The notes under the pieces were generated by a model. It was not told where the DNA came from. It saw only the letters and a program-made list of their open reading frames with translations, and did no database searches. A program made the translations under genes and the position numbers. Positions 34,087 through 44,775 of a stretch of DNA of 64,000 nucleotides are shown here, piece by piece (the stretch's first letter is position 1; the number at the start of each line of letters is the position of its first letter). Source of the DNA: Arabidopsis thaliana (Eukaryota; Streptophyta; Magnoliopsida; Brassicales; Brassicaceae); NCBI RefSeq assembly GCF_000001735.4, contig NC_003075.7, positions 11,099,001-11,163,000 of the forward strand, given 5' to 3'.

Positions 34087-34308
34087 TTTTTTTCTTTCAA
34101 ACAAATATATTAGATTGAATATTGTTTATAGGCGACAATATGCGTTTGGTACGAATTTTTCGTGCCAAATTCAGTAAGTACAAAAAAGAAAAAATTTATT
34201 TGTTTATAATGTTTGAATCAATCATTACATAAACTGGAAAAAATACAAACTTAAAAGACAAAAAGTAAAAATAATAATCTTTTGGAGAAAAAATGTTTTT
34301 TTGGAGAA

Positions 34309-34884
34309 TCAAGAAGAAGGGATGACAACAGTACGCATCATGTTCTTGAATTCAAAAAAGTCAACGCGACCATCTTGATTCCGGTCAACGGAAACGATCA
34401 TCTTCTCCACTCTCTCCATTTCTCCACCTTCAGGTAAACCAAGTTTCTTCAGAACAGTTTGCAGTTCTCTAGCGGAGATGAATCCATCACCGTTCTCATC
34501 AAACACCTTAAACGCCTCGGCGAGATCCGATTCATTTTCAGCTGCGGAAGAAGGATCATCTTCGTTTTCTCCTCCTCCACAAGCTCCACCGAAGAAAGAA
34601 TCGTCGAGTGTTTTGTGAAGAGAAGAGAAATCATCGAAATTGAGACCAGTGTTACCAGGTTGGATGTATGATTCAACGGTGGATTTGAGATCGGAGAGAT
34701 CAGCGTTGAGACCAAGACGTGTTAGAGCTTGGCTTAGCTCTTCGACGGTTATGAATCCGTCGCCGTTTTTGTCGAATAAGTCGAAGATTCGTTGGAGACG
34801 AAGTGCGTTTAGGCTTGGGCTACGTAGTCTGAAGGATGATGATTGTCTTGCAACTTTCTTCTTCTCGTTGTTGTTACTCTCCAT
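34309..34884 (-). CDS. CML42: Calmodulin-like protein CML42
   Basis: Intronless 191-aa protein with three canonical EF-hand loops: D38-E49 ([12 protein letters not shown]), D129-E140 ([12 protein letters not shown]) and D167-E178 ([12 protein letters not shown]). All have Asp at loop position 1 and Glu at 12, so should bind Ca2+. The expected second hand (about 70-90) has lost its loop, leaving a Gly/Glu/Asp-rich linker. Length and context match Arabidopsis CML42 (At4g20780), a Ca2+ sensor known to bind KIC, shape trichome branching and dampen defence against herbivores. It lies 222 bases downstream of the PPR start on the same strand. Confidence 0.92.
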   Translation of the reverse strand: MESNNNEKKKVARQSSSFRLRSPSLNALRLQRIFDLFDKNGDGFITVEELSQALTRLGLNADLSDLKSTVESYIQPGNTGLNFDDFSSLHKTLDDSFFGGACGGGENEDDPSSAAENESDLAEAFKVFDENGDGFISARELQTVLKKLGLPEGGEMERVEKMIVSVDRNQDGRVDFFEFKNMMRTVVIPSS

Positions 34885-35774
34885 TGTTATCTTGTGTTCT
34901 TCTTCTTCTTCTTGTTCGTTTGTGGAATTATAATCTGAGATTGAGAAATTGAGTGATGAGGGCTAATTATAGAAGAGAAACAATTGGTGAATTAAAAAAT
35001 TTATGTGTAGGAGTCCGTTGTTGCCGGCATTGACTTTGTCTGGCCCGCCATGTAAGAACTTCTAGCATCAGACCCCATAATTCATACTATCAATGTCAAA
35101 ATAAAAAGGTCACCTTTTTTTTTGCCAAAAAAAAAAAAAAAAAAAAACGGTCACCTTTTTTGTGATCTGTCGAATAATATTTTGACAATGACATTAGAAC
35201 AAAAATCCGATCTTTTTTCCCCCGGGAAAATGGAGATAGAGAAAAAAAAACGTCTAATTTTATGATCGTTATTTAATTGTGATACAAGTTTCGGTTTCAA
35301 ATGGTAATGAAGATTATTAATGCTTTGATGATGGGTTAATTTCTGGTTTATTAGTATTTGGATTATTTTAAAAACTGAAATTGCTTTCAAGTTGATAAAT
35401 GATACACTCATACATAACTGTCGATGGCTTTTCAACGGAGAAGAGACAAGTCACGTCGTAGTAGTTACCGAATTTTTAATCGAACGTTCCCATTTGCCAA
35501 CCAGTGTATAGTTTCTATATCTTCCAACCCGGGTCGGGTCATTTGAGAACCCATAAAACTATGAAACCCATTTCAGCTAATAAAGCCCATTTGCAGAAAT
35601 GAAGCCCATTTACAGATTTCATGTCTGCAAATTAAGTACTCATTTTCTGCAAATTCTCTCAGTACTTATAGTAATCAAAGAAAAAACACACAAATATGTC
35701 TTTAATCCTTACAATACTATCTAACACCAGATGTCTGAAAATCAAAAGAAACCAATAAAGCTTTACAAGGTATT
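34885..35774. other. Promoter region of CML42, no gene seen
   Basis: The 5' UTR/promoter of CML42 (a CTT-rich leader just upstream of the ATG), an A20-type run near 35129 and the 3' region of the LRR gene. The open frames here are AT-driven and unconvincing. Confidence 0.5.
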
Positions 35775-37423
35775 TCAATGATGTCGTGAACTAGACTCAT
35801 ACAATGAACTCACCAAGTCATAAATCTGCGTCAAGCTTGGTTGCTTTAATGGTGGTATTATATCAGTACACATCAGTCCTAGCGTAATGGCTTGCTTAAC
35901 TTGATCAAATGTTCTCCCCTCAATCTTCATCTTCTCATCAATCACTCTCTCTAGATTATCCGGATAATGAACTCTTATATACTCAAGATACCTTCTTTCT
36001 GAATCTTCTTGTCCCAAATCAGGTCTTAGATTTGTAATCATCTCCACAAAAAACAATCCAAAGTTGAATATATCTGTAATAACACAACAACAACAACAAC
36101 AACAGACTTAGCTTTTATAGCCTTAAAAAGGTTTTGATTTTTGCAAGAAGAAGATGAAGCCTTACTTGTTGACAAGTTGTTTCTATCTCCAATCTTGAAA
36201 TGAGAAATCAAAGGTTCTTGATTATCATCGGATAACAAAACACTGCTTGTGGTGAGATCAAATGTAATCTCTGGCCATTGATCTGATAGATAACAAATAC
36301 CTTCTACAACTCCTAGAACTACTCTTAACCTTCTTCTCCATGATAAAGCCATTGACGAACTTAACCAAGTCTCAACATTTTCACCTTGAATCCATTCTGT
36401 AACCAAAGCTCTCATGTTTCTACTATTACACCAACCCAACACTCTTACCAAGTTCTTGTGTCGTAACTTAAAAACCATCTCGCATACCTCTGCGAATTCA
36501 CGCCTTTTCTCACTCGAAACCTTCTCTTTATAAACCTCGATCTTCGTCTCTGTCCCGTCTCTTAACGTTCCTTTGTAGATATCCACTGTATTGCTCATGC
36601 TCACAAGATGTTGATCTGAAAACTCATCCGTTGCTGCTTCAAGCATCGCGAATGTGAACTTGTTTCTTCTCCGGCATGTTCTTGGTAAGTAATCAGGTCT
36701 CTTGACACATAACCAGCCAAAGCAAAAACAGAGCAAAATCACCATTATTGGAAAAACAATCAACAAGACCAAAACTTTCATCTTGTAACGCTTCACGTTG
36801 GGAAGAACACCGGACTGTATGAAACTAGAGGCGTTAAACCGTTTGAAGAACTCAGAATCCGAGATCTTATTCTCGGAGAATCGGTTATACGATAGGTTCA
36901 AATGGGTCAGATTGGGTAAGCCTGAGAGATCTTGAACCGGAACAAAACCAGAGAATTGGTTGTAACTCAGATCAAGAGTACGAATCTGAGCACAAGACAG
37001 AACATTTGTCGGAAAACCATTCGTTAGAGAGTTATTCACTAACTCGATATCAACGACGGTTAAAGGACAGTACTTCCAGAAGAAATCGAAAGAGAGGTAA
37101 AGAGCAGCGGTTTTAGGACGACCGTGAATTCTGATTCTAGGGAAAGATTCAACGCAGTTAGGGTTTTTGGACTCGTTACAGAGATGACTAGCGACGATTG
37201 TGGATCTGAAAATCTCGACAATGTCCATTGGAGAAGAGGAAGTGTTGTTGCAGTAACGGAGCATTGGATCACGAAGACAGTTGTTGGAAATAGTGGTGTT
37301 GAAATCAGGAGGTGGACTTAGATTAGCGAGGTCTTCGACGACGGTTGCGGAGAATACTGAGAGAGGAAGATAGGATGATAGTAGTGACGTGAGGAAGAAG
37401 ATGAAGAACAGAGAAGACGCCAT
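35775..37423 (-). CDS. LRR receptor-like pseudokinase (At4g20790-like)
   Basis: Two exons (37423-36166 and 36073-35775; donor GTAAGG, acceptor TTACAG, phase 1) give 518 aa. Signal peptide at residues 1-25; N-glycosylation sites and Cys pairs in the ectodomain; two or three LRRs around 125-190 (LRTLDLSYNQFSG, LTHLNLSYNRFS); one transmembrane helix near 215-240 (VLVLLIVFPIMVILLCFCFG). The cytoplasmic domain is kinase-like but lacks the key motifs: no glycine-rich loop, no HRD (ITFDLTTSSVLL at that position) and HFKIGD instead of DFG. It is therefore probably a scaffold or co-receptor without phosphotransfer. The C-terminal lobe is retained (FNFGLFFVEMITN). A (CAA)n/(GTT)n run lies in the intron just before the acceptor. 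The start is the ATG at 37423, not the in-frame TTG upstream. Confidence 0.82.
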
Positions 37424-38497
37424 TGGAGAGATAGAGAGCAAATAGGTTTCGTTATTTGGTTTCGTGTATGGGTGAGATTAGAGAGAGAAGCAGAGAGGTA
37501 GTTTCTGTGTTATTGGAGGTGTTGTTGTTGTTGGCGGTTATTTTGAAACAGAGTGGGATGAGATTTACGCGCCCATTTTCCTTTTAGTGATCGTGTGCTT
37601 GGAAGTTGAAGATTATTAAAATAATAATAATTGTGAAGTTTTTTAAATTTTGTGAATATCTACACTTTTTACAATAGCTCCACTATGAAAACAAATTTCA
37701 ATGTTTAATTATCATTTTCGTTGTCATTGAACACATAATAATGTGTTTATGTCAGTTGGTAAAAAATTATCTAGAATGGTTTTGCTTGTATTTGTAAGAT
37801 TGTGCCTCGAATTCCTTTCATATATTTCTTGTCTCTTTGGTCTATTTATCTTGTTCTAAACTTTTTCTCTTTCTTGCGCAACAAACATCTACGTGGGTGA
37901 ATTTGAGTCGATAATTATTTGGTAAATGTGCTCAATGTTAAATATAATTTTTGTTTGAGAATTGAATTGAATTATATAAACTACTATCAATAAAATCTTC
38001 AATAGTTTCACTTTATATCCAATGAACTTTATATTTCTGCAATTTTACCAAATTAATATGCCTAATTTAAAATTTAGATTTATAGAATCATATATATAAT
38101 TTTTAATTTTCTACATTTCTATTTTTATTCATCTAATCTATATGCATTTAATTTCTTTAATTGGTATAGTTTCCTATGTTGTATTGTTTATTATTTTGTT
38201 ATTAACATATTTTATAATTTTTTGTATTTTCTTAATTAAGAATAATAAAAATATATAAAAATAATAGTTATTGTCTTAATGAATCTTTAAAAAAATGGAA
38301 ATTCAACAGGAGCTAAAAGGTAAACTTTTGATAAAGAAAATAAAATTTATTGCAAACTTACTCAGGCTTCTTAATTGTTAGAGAATTTTACACTAATGCA
38401 ACGCATTAAAAGGTGAATTCAACAGAAGCTAAATGCTACTTCCATGAGCACTAACTCAAAAAGTGAGAGGAATAGTCATTTGAGATAAGTTGAGAAC
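37424..38497. other. Intergenic DNA upstream of the LRR pseudokinase
   Basis: 5' UTR/promoter of the LRR gene for the first 200-300 bases, then very AT-rich DNA without a recognised gene. Confidence 0.5.
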
Positions 38498-38893
38498 TAG
38501 GCAGTTTTTAGGGAAATAATTTGAGAACTAGACAGTTTTTTTAAAAATAGGCTGATAGGGTAGTTTCTTCTGTCCTCTCTAATACAGCCCTCCTCTAATA
38601 CAGCAAATAGTCAAAGACCGTTTTACCCCTCTTGTGTTTTGATGAAAACTAATGGGCCAAATTCAAACCAGCCCAATATCATTCAAAATTCAAGATTTGT
38701 CATGGGCTAATATCACAAAACTCAAACCCATTTGTCCTCAAGACATTGAAACCAAACATAAACTTATCTCCTAAACCCTCGTTGAACATAAACTTCTCTC
38801 GTCGTCGACATCTTCTCTGAAGTCGTCATTGTCAAAAGAAGATAAACCCTCGTCACTTCGAAAATCATACACACATTGTCAAAATCTGTCGAG

Positions 38894-39201
38894 ATGGAAG
38901 GTATGAGTTATCATAAGAAGCTTTACAGTTTATGAAATTGAGTGTACGGCCAACAAATAACGATGGAGACGATGACTCTGTTTTCGTTTTTTCAGGGGAC
39001 GATGAATCCTGCGTCTCCATGGTCGGCCGGTGGATTTGCTACTCCAATGGTTGGTGGGATTTCAAGGTTGATAAAACTAGGCCAGGAAAGGCTATTAACT
39101 GCGAAAAAATTCAGACTTTCAAATCACTTGAACAAGTTCTCCGGCGAAGATTCTCCATGGTTGGTCACGACGTCTTTTGTTTAGTATTCTATCTTGGCTA
39201 G
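38894..39201 (+). pseudogene. MULE transposase N-terminal fragment
   Basis: Exon 38894-38900 joins exon 38996-39201 through a GT-AG intron to read MEGDDESCVSMVGRW and then ICYSNGWWDFKVDKTRPGKA, a 70-aa product. The pattern G-R/E-W-x-C...G-x-W-x-F-x-V-D-K...LE-x-V-x-x-x-F is that of the N-terminal domain of plant MuDR/VANDAL transposases. The catalytic DDE core is missing. Family assignment rests on pattern only. Confidence 0.55.
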
Positions 39202-39391
39202 TGTACTAGTCTAGTGTACCGAAGTGGTGTACTGTTCTAGTGTTCTCACTTTGTGTACTATCATAGTGTACGCATTTGGTGTACTAGTCTAGTGTACTAG
39301 TCTTGTGTACTACTGGTGTACTGTTCTAGTGTTCTCACTTGGTGTACTATTATAGTGTACCCATTTGGTGTACTATTCTAGTCTACTTCTA
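39193..39391 (+). repeat. GTGTAC motif array 1
   Basis: Twelve GTGTAC sites in about 200 bases, five of them as TAGTGTAC, alternating with TAGTGTTCTC and TAGTCTAC variants. Spacing is irregular (about 10-25 bases), unlike a simple microsatellite. The array begins just before the stop codon of the transposase fragment. Confidence 0.85.
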
Positions 39392-39715
39392 GAATGTCAA
39401 AGTATCAATCCAAATTATAATACAATATATTTCAATTCAAGTGTTATGAAGCATAATAATAATCTAGGGTTATGATTTTGAATTAGGAATTTATTTATTT
39501 ACTTGGAATTCTAAATTCTAGTAATCTAAGGCTTTAGGGTATAGTTTTAAACTTTATTCCATATGATATATGGTTTTCCTTGGGTTTAGTCTTCTCTCTT
39601 TGTCTTTTAGTGTATAGTTTTGAATTTCACTACATTTCAATAATGTCTTTTAGTGTATAGTTTTAGGGTATAGTTTTTAATTCCATTGCATTTCCTAAAT
39701 GTTTTTAGTATAATA

Positions 39716-39912
39716 GTAGACTAGTCTAGTGCACCAAAGTGGTGTACTGTTTTTAATTCACTTGGTTACTAATTGGTGTACCCATTTGGTGTACTATTCT
39801 AGTCTACTATTATATTCTATCTTGGCTAGTGTACTAGTCTAGTGTACTAGTGGTGTACTGTTCTAGTGTTCTCACTTGGTGTACTATTATAGTGTACCCA
39901 TTTGGTGTACTG
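39716..39912 (+). repeat. GTGTAC motif array 2
   Basis: Nine GTGTAC sites in about 200 bases. Its right half (39815-39912) is nearly the same as part of array 1 (from TATTCTATCTTGGCTAGTGTAC on), so a block was duplicated within the element. Confidence 0.85.
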
Positions 39913-40655
39913 GGTTTCTCTCAAACGTCTCTCTTCTCGAACTCGTTCACCCTCGATTTGTTGTACACCGACTGTGGCTAGGGTTCGTGAAAAACCAAGA
40001 AGAGTAAAGTAACTCAATCTCAGAATAAACACGGGCTCAGAAGTTATTTGGATAAAAAACGTAATGAAACTATCGGGCTCAAATATTTGGGCTCACTTAA
40101 TACGAATTGGAGTTAACGGGCCTAAAATGAGTTTTAAAACCCAATCCAATTTGTTTCGTCGAACCCAGCCGGAATGTGTGTTTTTAAAACACAAGGCTAC
40201 TATTGTATTTGACACCTCTTTTGGATTTTTGCTACCTTTTTCTATCTCACATGAATCCTATTAGACAAGCCCAATAAAAAGTACCCTCTTAGCATATTTC
40301 CAAAAAAACTGTCTAGTTCTCAAATAATTTTCTAAAAACTGCCTACTTTTACAATAAACCCTAGTCATTTCACTTTTTTATCAAAAACAAAAAAATTGAA
40401 TAAAGTTTCACATTAAGTTACGTTTCCAATTAGGCAATTACATTATAAAACAAAAAAAGTATTCAACTTTCCCTCATTACTTCAGTTTCCATATTTTGTA
40501 GGTTTATAAGTTTATTCAAAGTACTGTAAATACATCTTTCAGTTTAATTTTCTTTCCATAGTTTTTTCTATAAGTCTAAATCCCAATTAATACATAAGAA
40601 AAATAACAAATTACTTTAGATTTTTCGTTTCTCTTTGAGTTCTTCAATCAAAGTA

Positions 40656-42242
40656 ATGAAAGAAGTAGTTTATGTTCTGCTACTTGTTCTTCTTGTTTCG
40701 GTTTCAGATGCAAATGAAACGAAACCAAATATTGAAAACTTCCTCCGATGCCTTCGTAATCGGACCAATCCGAAGAATCCGATCGCCGAAGCCATCTATA
40801 CTCATGAGAACTCCACCTTCGCGTCTTCTTACGTGTCCTACACGAATAACAAACGGTGTTTAAACCCTAACGACACAAAACTAATCGCCATTGTTGCTGC
40901 AAAACATGAATCTCATGTTCAAGCAACTGTGGTTTGCGCAAAGTCAAACGGAATCCAGATCCGTATCCGAAGCGGCGGTCACGACTACGAGGGACTTTCT
41001 TTCACCTCCTCCGTTCCGTTTGTTATCCTTGACATGCACGATCTCCGGTCTATAACCATTGACGTGTTCAGAAAGCAAGCTTGGGTTGATGCTGGTGCGA
41101 CCATGGGAGAGCTCTACACCAAGATCGCAGCGGCTAGCAAAACCCTAGCATTTGCGGGTGGCGTTTGCCCTACATTAGGAGCTGGAGGACACATCAGTGG
41201 CGGAGGATACGGAAATCTGATAAGAAAGTACGGAATCTCGGTCGATCATGTGGTTGATGCTCGAATAGTTGATGTCAACGGCAATATCTTGACAGGAGCT
41301 ACCTTGGGACGTGATCTATTGTGGGCTATTCGAGGCGGTGGGGGCGCTAGCTTTGGCGTTATCCTCTCGTGGAAAATCAACCTCGTCGATGTTCCAAAGA
41401 CCGTGACTGTTTTTAAGGTTAACAAAACCTTGGAGCAAGGAGTTACTGATGTTCTCTACAAATGGCAGCTTGTGTCGAGCAAATTGCCTCAAGACCTTTT
41501 CTTGAGAGCAATGCCTAAACCGGTAAATGGCGTGGTACCTAGCGAGAAAACCATCGCAGTTGTGTTCTACGCTCAGTTTTTAGGCTCAGCAAGGAGGCTC
41601 ATGGCGATTATGAACAAGAATTTGCCTGAATTAGGGCTAAAACGTGAAGATTGCTACGAAATGAGCTGGATTAATACGACAACGTTTTGGCAGAACTATC
41701 CTGTGGGAACATCGACAAGCGTTTTATTGGATAGACCATCGGGTCCCGCAGGAGCATTCTACAAGAGTAAATCGGATTACGTCAAGAAACCGATCCCAAA
41801 GGAAGAAATGGAGAAGATCTGGAAAGCAATGTTGAAGTTCAACAATATGTGGATGCAATGGAACCCTTACGGTGGAGTGATGGACAAGATTCCTGCTGAT
41901 GCCACCGCGTTTCCTCATCGAAAAGGAAACTTGTTCAAGATTCAGTACTTTGCGTTATGGACAGACGCAAACGCCACATACGCTAATCTTGGTCTAATGA
42001 GAGATATATACCATGAGATGGAGCCGTACGTGTCAAGTAACCCTAGAGAGGCGTTCTTGAATTACAGAGATATCGATGTCGGAAGCAATCCGAGTGGTGA
42101 GACCAATCTTGAAGAAGCTAAGATCTATGGATCGAAGTATTTCTTGGGGAATTTTAAGAGATTGATGGAAGTTAAAGCAAAGTATGATCCTGAGAATTTC
42201 TTTAGATTCGAACAAAGTATTCCTCCTGCTAGTGCAATGTAA
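40656..42242 (+). CDS. Berberine bridge enzyme-like flavoprotein (BBE-like 17)
   Basis: Intronless 528-aa protein from the ATG at 40656. Signal peptide at 1-20 (VVYVLLLVLLVSVSDA), then a p-cresol methylhydroxylase-type FAD-binding domain and a C-terminal BBE domain (NYRDIDVG, NFFRFEQSIP). FAD is expected to be linked twice, through H109 (RSGGHDYEG) and C171 (GVCPT), 62 residues apart as in the family. The residue after CPT is Leu174, followed by GAGGH; Leu or Ile here is associated with poor oxygen reactivity, so I predict a dehydrogenase rather than an oxidase. Secreted or vacuolar. Length and place match At4g20800; substrate unknown. It converges with the TFIIE-alpha gene 185 bases downstream. 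No TATA box is obvious. Confidence 0.87.
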   Translation: MKEVVYVLLLVLLVSVSDANETKPNIENFLRCLRNRTNPKNPIAEAIYTHENSTFASSYVSYTNNKRCLNPNDTKLIAIVAAKHESHVQATVVCAKSNGIQIRIRSGGHDYEGLSFTSSVPFVILDMHDLRSITIDVFRKQAWVDAGATMGELYTKIAAASKTLAFAGGVCPTLGAGGHISGGGYGNLIRKYGISVDHVVDARIVDVNGNILTGATLGRDLLWAIRGGGGASFGVILSWKINLVDVPKTVTVFKVNKTLEQGVTDVLYKWQLVSSKLPQDLFLRAMPKPVNGVVPSEKTIAVVFYAQFLGSARRLMAIMNKNLPELGLKREDCYEMSWINTTTFWQNYPVGTSTSVLLDRPSGPAGAFYKSKSDYVKKPIPKEEMEKIWKAMLKFNNMWMQWNPYGGVMDKIPADATAFPHRKGNLFKIQYFALWTDANATYANLGLMRDIYHEMEPYVSSNPREAFLNYRDIDVGSNPSGETNLEEAKIYGSKYFLGNFKRLMEVKAKYDPENFFRFEQSIPPASAM

Positions 42243-42426
42243 CTCTTCTGAAGGGTTTTTTGAATGTTTAATAAGTCATATGAGCATTTAACCAATAAAA
42301 TTAAATTAAAGTAATCAGCATGCATTATAGCTCATGAAAGGATTGTCTGTTTTGTGATTTGTGTTATGCGCTCAGAAATCGTGACAGCGTGTTTTGCAAA
42401 CGAATCAATGGTTGATCCATATGCTT

Positions 42427-44775
42427 TCAGCATTCTTGCCAATCGACATCGTTTTCGTCTTGTTCTGCTTCTTCTGCTTCCACATTCAAGTCCACCTTGT
42501 AGTTTCCATTTGCTGCATATTAAGAAAGTAACCAAGATGAGCATCACATGTACACCGAATGAGACCTAAACTAATCTCAGTTAAACTATGAGCATGTCTT
42601 AACAAGTATGTATCTTCTTGTTGAAACTCTGAAATCTCAAAACATTCAAAGAAAACTGTTCTTCTTCTGAAATACTCTGCTTCGGTTTTATACTTGGAAA
42701 AAACTAAACGAGGTTCCTTCTAACTAACTAACGTGTTGTTGACTTGTTTCATATAGGAAACAAAGTAATAATAGTAAACTAAAACTGACCTGCAACAGAA
42801 GCTTCTTCTTCTTCTTCCTCTTCACGTTTGGACTTCATACCAACCTGACGATCTGAGGATGAAGTAGCCAATTCAATGTCAGTTGTTACTTTGCCTGCGG
42901 ATTCTTGCTGATTCAGCTTTTCAGCTAGCTCTTGCTCCTCCAGTATAGCCGCGTAGTAAGCTTTGAGATACTCATCCTGAAGAAAAACGAAAATACTATA
43001 TCAAAATTATGGAAACAAAACCCACAAAGATACTACTGTGGGAATCTCCCCAAAAGGCATTACCTTCAAATTCCTATCATCATCACCATTCTCCATAGAT
43101 GAGCCACCATCATCAGCCTTTGCTTCATGTCTTATTTCTCCTCTTTGTTCATCGGACAGATTCATTCCTTTCTTGATCAACCATGAAGGCGTGAGTTTCC
43201 TTCTAGAAGAATCTCCAACTTCATCAGATTTGACATCTTCGTTTTCTTCACCAAGGTTAACCTCAATCTAACCATGCAACATTTAAAGAAATCAACAAAC
43301 CACACAATAAAAAAAGCAAGAATGCAGGGAGAGCTTTGATTCATCTATAGTGTAACTAACGATTACCTCTGTCTCTCCGAGAAATGGCATCGGTGTTGAA
43401 CCATACCCACCCTGTGGCCTCAAAGTATCATCAGGGTTAAGGTCACCATTTTCACGAGCAGCCTTAGCTACACGAGTCTCCCATGCCGGAAAAGATTCAA
43501 AGCTAGGAACCGGTAGGTCTTTTATTCTGTTTATATGATCCATCAGAGGTTTCAGTCGAACCTCCATATTCTGAAGCAAATCTTTTAGATGATCCCGCCG
43601 ACTCCTTGGATTGTCACTTCCATCTACTACTACTTCTTCGGAAGTTAGCTTGTTACATTCCATAACAAGTTCACCATTGCAATTTTCACAATGAAAAAAA
43701 ATCCTCTTCCATAGAAAGTTATCTCAGAGCATCCAGTGCATTATATCTACACCAGAATTAATGAGAATCTATTTAGGATAAGTTAACATAACACAACTCA
43801 TGAATATAAGGATATTATAACATAAAGAGTAGTGGACTTTACTTCCTTTTGCAGTTAGGGCAGCCATACTCCTGAACGTTATCTTTATCTTCTAGTACAT
43901 CTTTGAATTCTTTCTTCATCCGGTGCAGTTTGTAACGAATAACATCATATATCTATAAGAGAGAACAAGTTCTATAGAGTTTTGTCTCGTGTGATAAGAA
44001 AAGCAAAACATCAAACTATAAACAAAACAAAAGTATTAGGGACATACCTGTGAATAATCAAGACAGCAATACGAGTACATGTGGACCTTAACTTTGTCCT
44101 CTCCTCGGCCGTTAGTTGTAGCACTCGACTTCTATTGAAAAGTATTGAGAATCAATAAAAGAGCAGAGTAAAGAAAGAAGTGTTTAGAGATATCTGCACA
44201 GACCTCTTTCCTGTGAACACGCATGATAAATTGTTGTTCTTCAAAGTATCTTAATATCGTACGAAGTTGCTTGGTGTTTAACTTCAACTCTTTTGCCAAG
44301 TCTTCTTCTCGAACCCATTGCCGCCTAGCAAACATAGATATGAAAGTCAGTAAATAAATATAAGCCAAACAATGGACTCAAAAAAGTTGTATGAATCTAC
44401 TGTGACAACTTAAGATGTAATCAAAATTCACCTAATAGAATTTTGAGGATAGAAACTGAAGATGTGCACACAAACCTTGTAAGCGCGTCCAGCACCAAAA
44501 CGGCAATTCCTCCGCTGCCATTTTTTGCAGATTTCTTCTGATTATTGTTTTTCGGAGTATAATTATCATAGAAAGTTTTCGCTACAAGCTTCACCATCCT
44601 GAAAATTGATGCAAAGCAAACATATGAAATGCAAAAACGATTGATAAAGGCATTGCTTGAACATAGATTTTGGTAGAAAAAATGTTTCGCTATGGATAGA
44701 AACAAAAAAGTTGTATTGTATAGAGAATTACTTGATAAATGGCTGGCGCACAACCACCGGACCTGGTTTTTCCAT
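42427..44775 (-). pseudogene. TFIIE alpha-subunit gene with two disabling lesions
   Basis: Nine exons on the minus strand: 44775-44732, 44598-44476, 44324-44204, 44131-44048, 43952-43843, 43746-43367, 43267-43064, 42976-42790, 42512-42427; all borders are GT-AG. The product is TFIIE-alpha: an N-terminal winged helix (RQWVREEDLAKELKLNTKQLRTIL), a C4 zinc ribbon (CPNC in exon 5, CENC in exon 6) and an acidic tail (EEEEEEE, DENDVDWQE). TFIIE recruits and regulates TFIIH at RNA polymerase II promoters. Exon 6 carries TAA at 43719-43721, where Leu (TTA) is expected, and one extra T in a T8 run (43694-43701); both fall between the two halves of the zinc ribbon. Everything downstream returns to a clean frame. 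Arabidopsis has other TFIIE-alpha genes, so loss may be tolerated. Alternative: consensus errors. The place matches At4g20810. Confidence 0.75.

Larger units (their letters stand above)
38498..40345 (+). mobile_element. Mutator-like element remnant with a motif array
   Basis: About 1.85 kb bounded by inverted repeats of roughly 50-70 bases (TAGGCAGTTTTTAG...ATTTGAGAACTAGACAGTTTTTTT at the left; its reverse complement ending CTGCCTA at 40345). I see no clear target duplication. Inside are a spliced fragment like a MuDR-type transposase N-terminus and two arrays of GTGTAC-containing motifs. Internal deletion has removed the rest of the transposase, so the copy is non-autonomous. Confidence 0.65.

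Noticed and set aside
39186-39912. CRISPR-like or satellite array
   Set aside because: Motif spacing is irregular and there are no constant repeats with unique spacers; this is a eukaryotic transposon interior.
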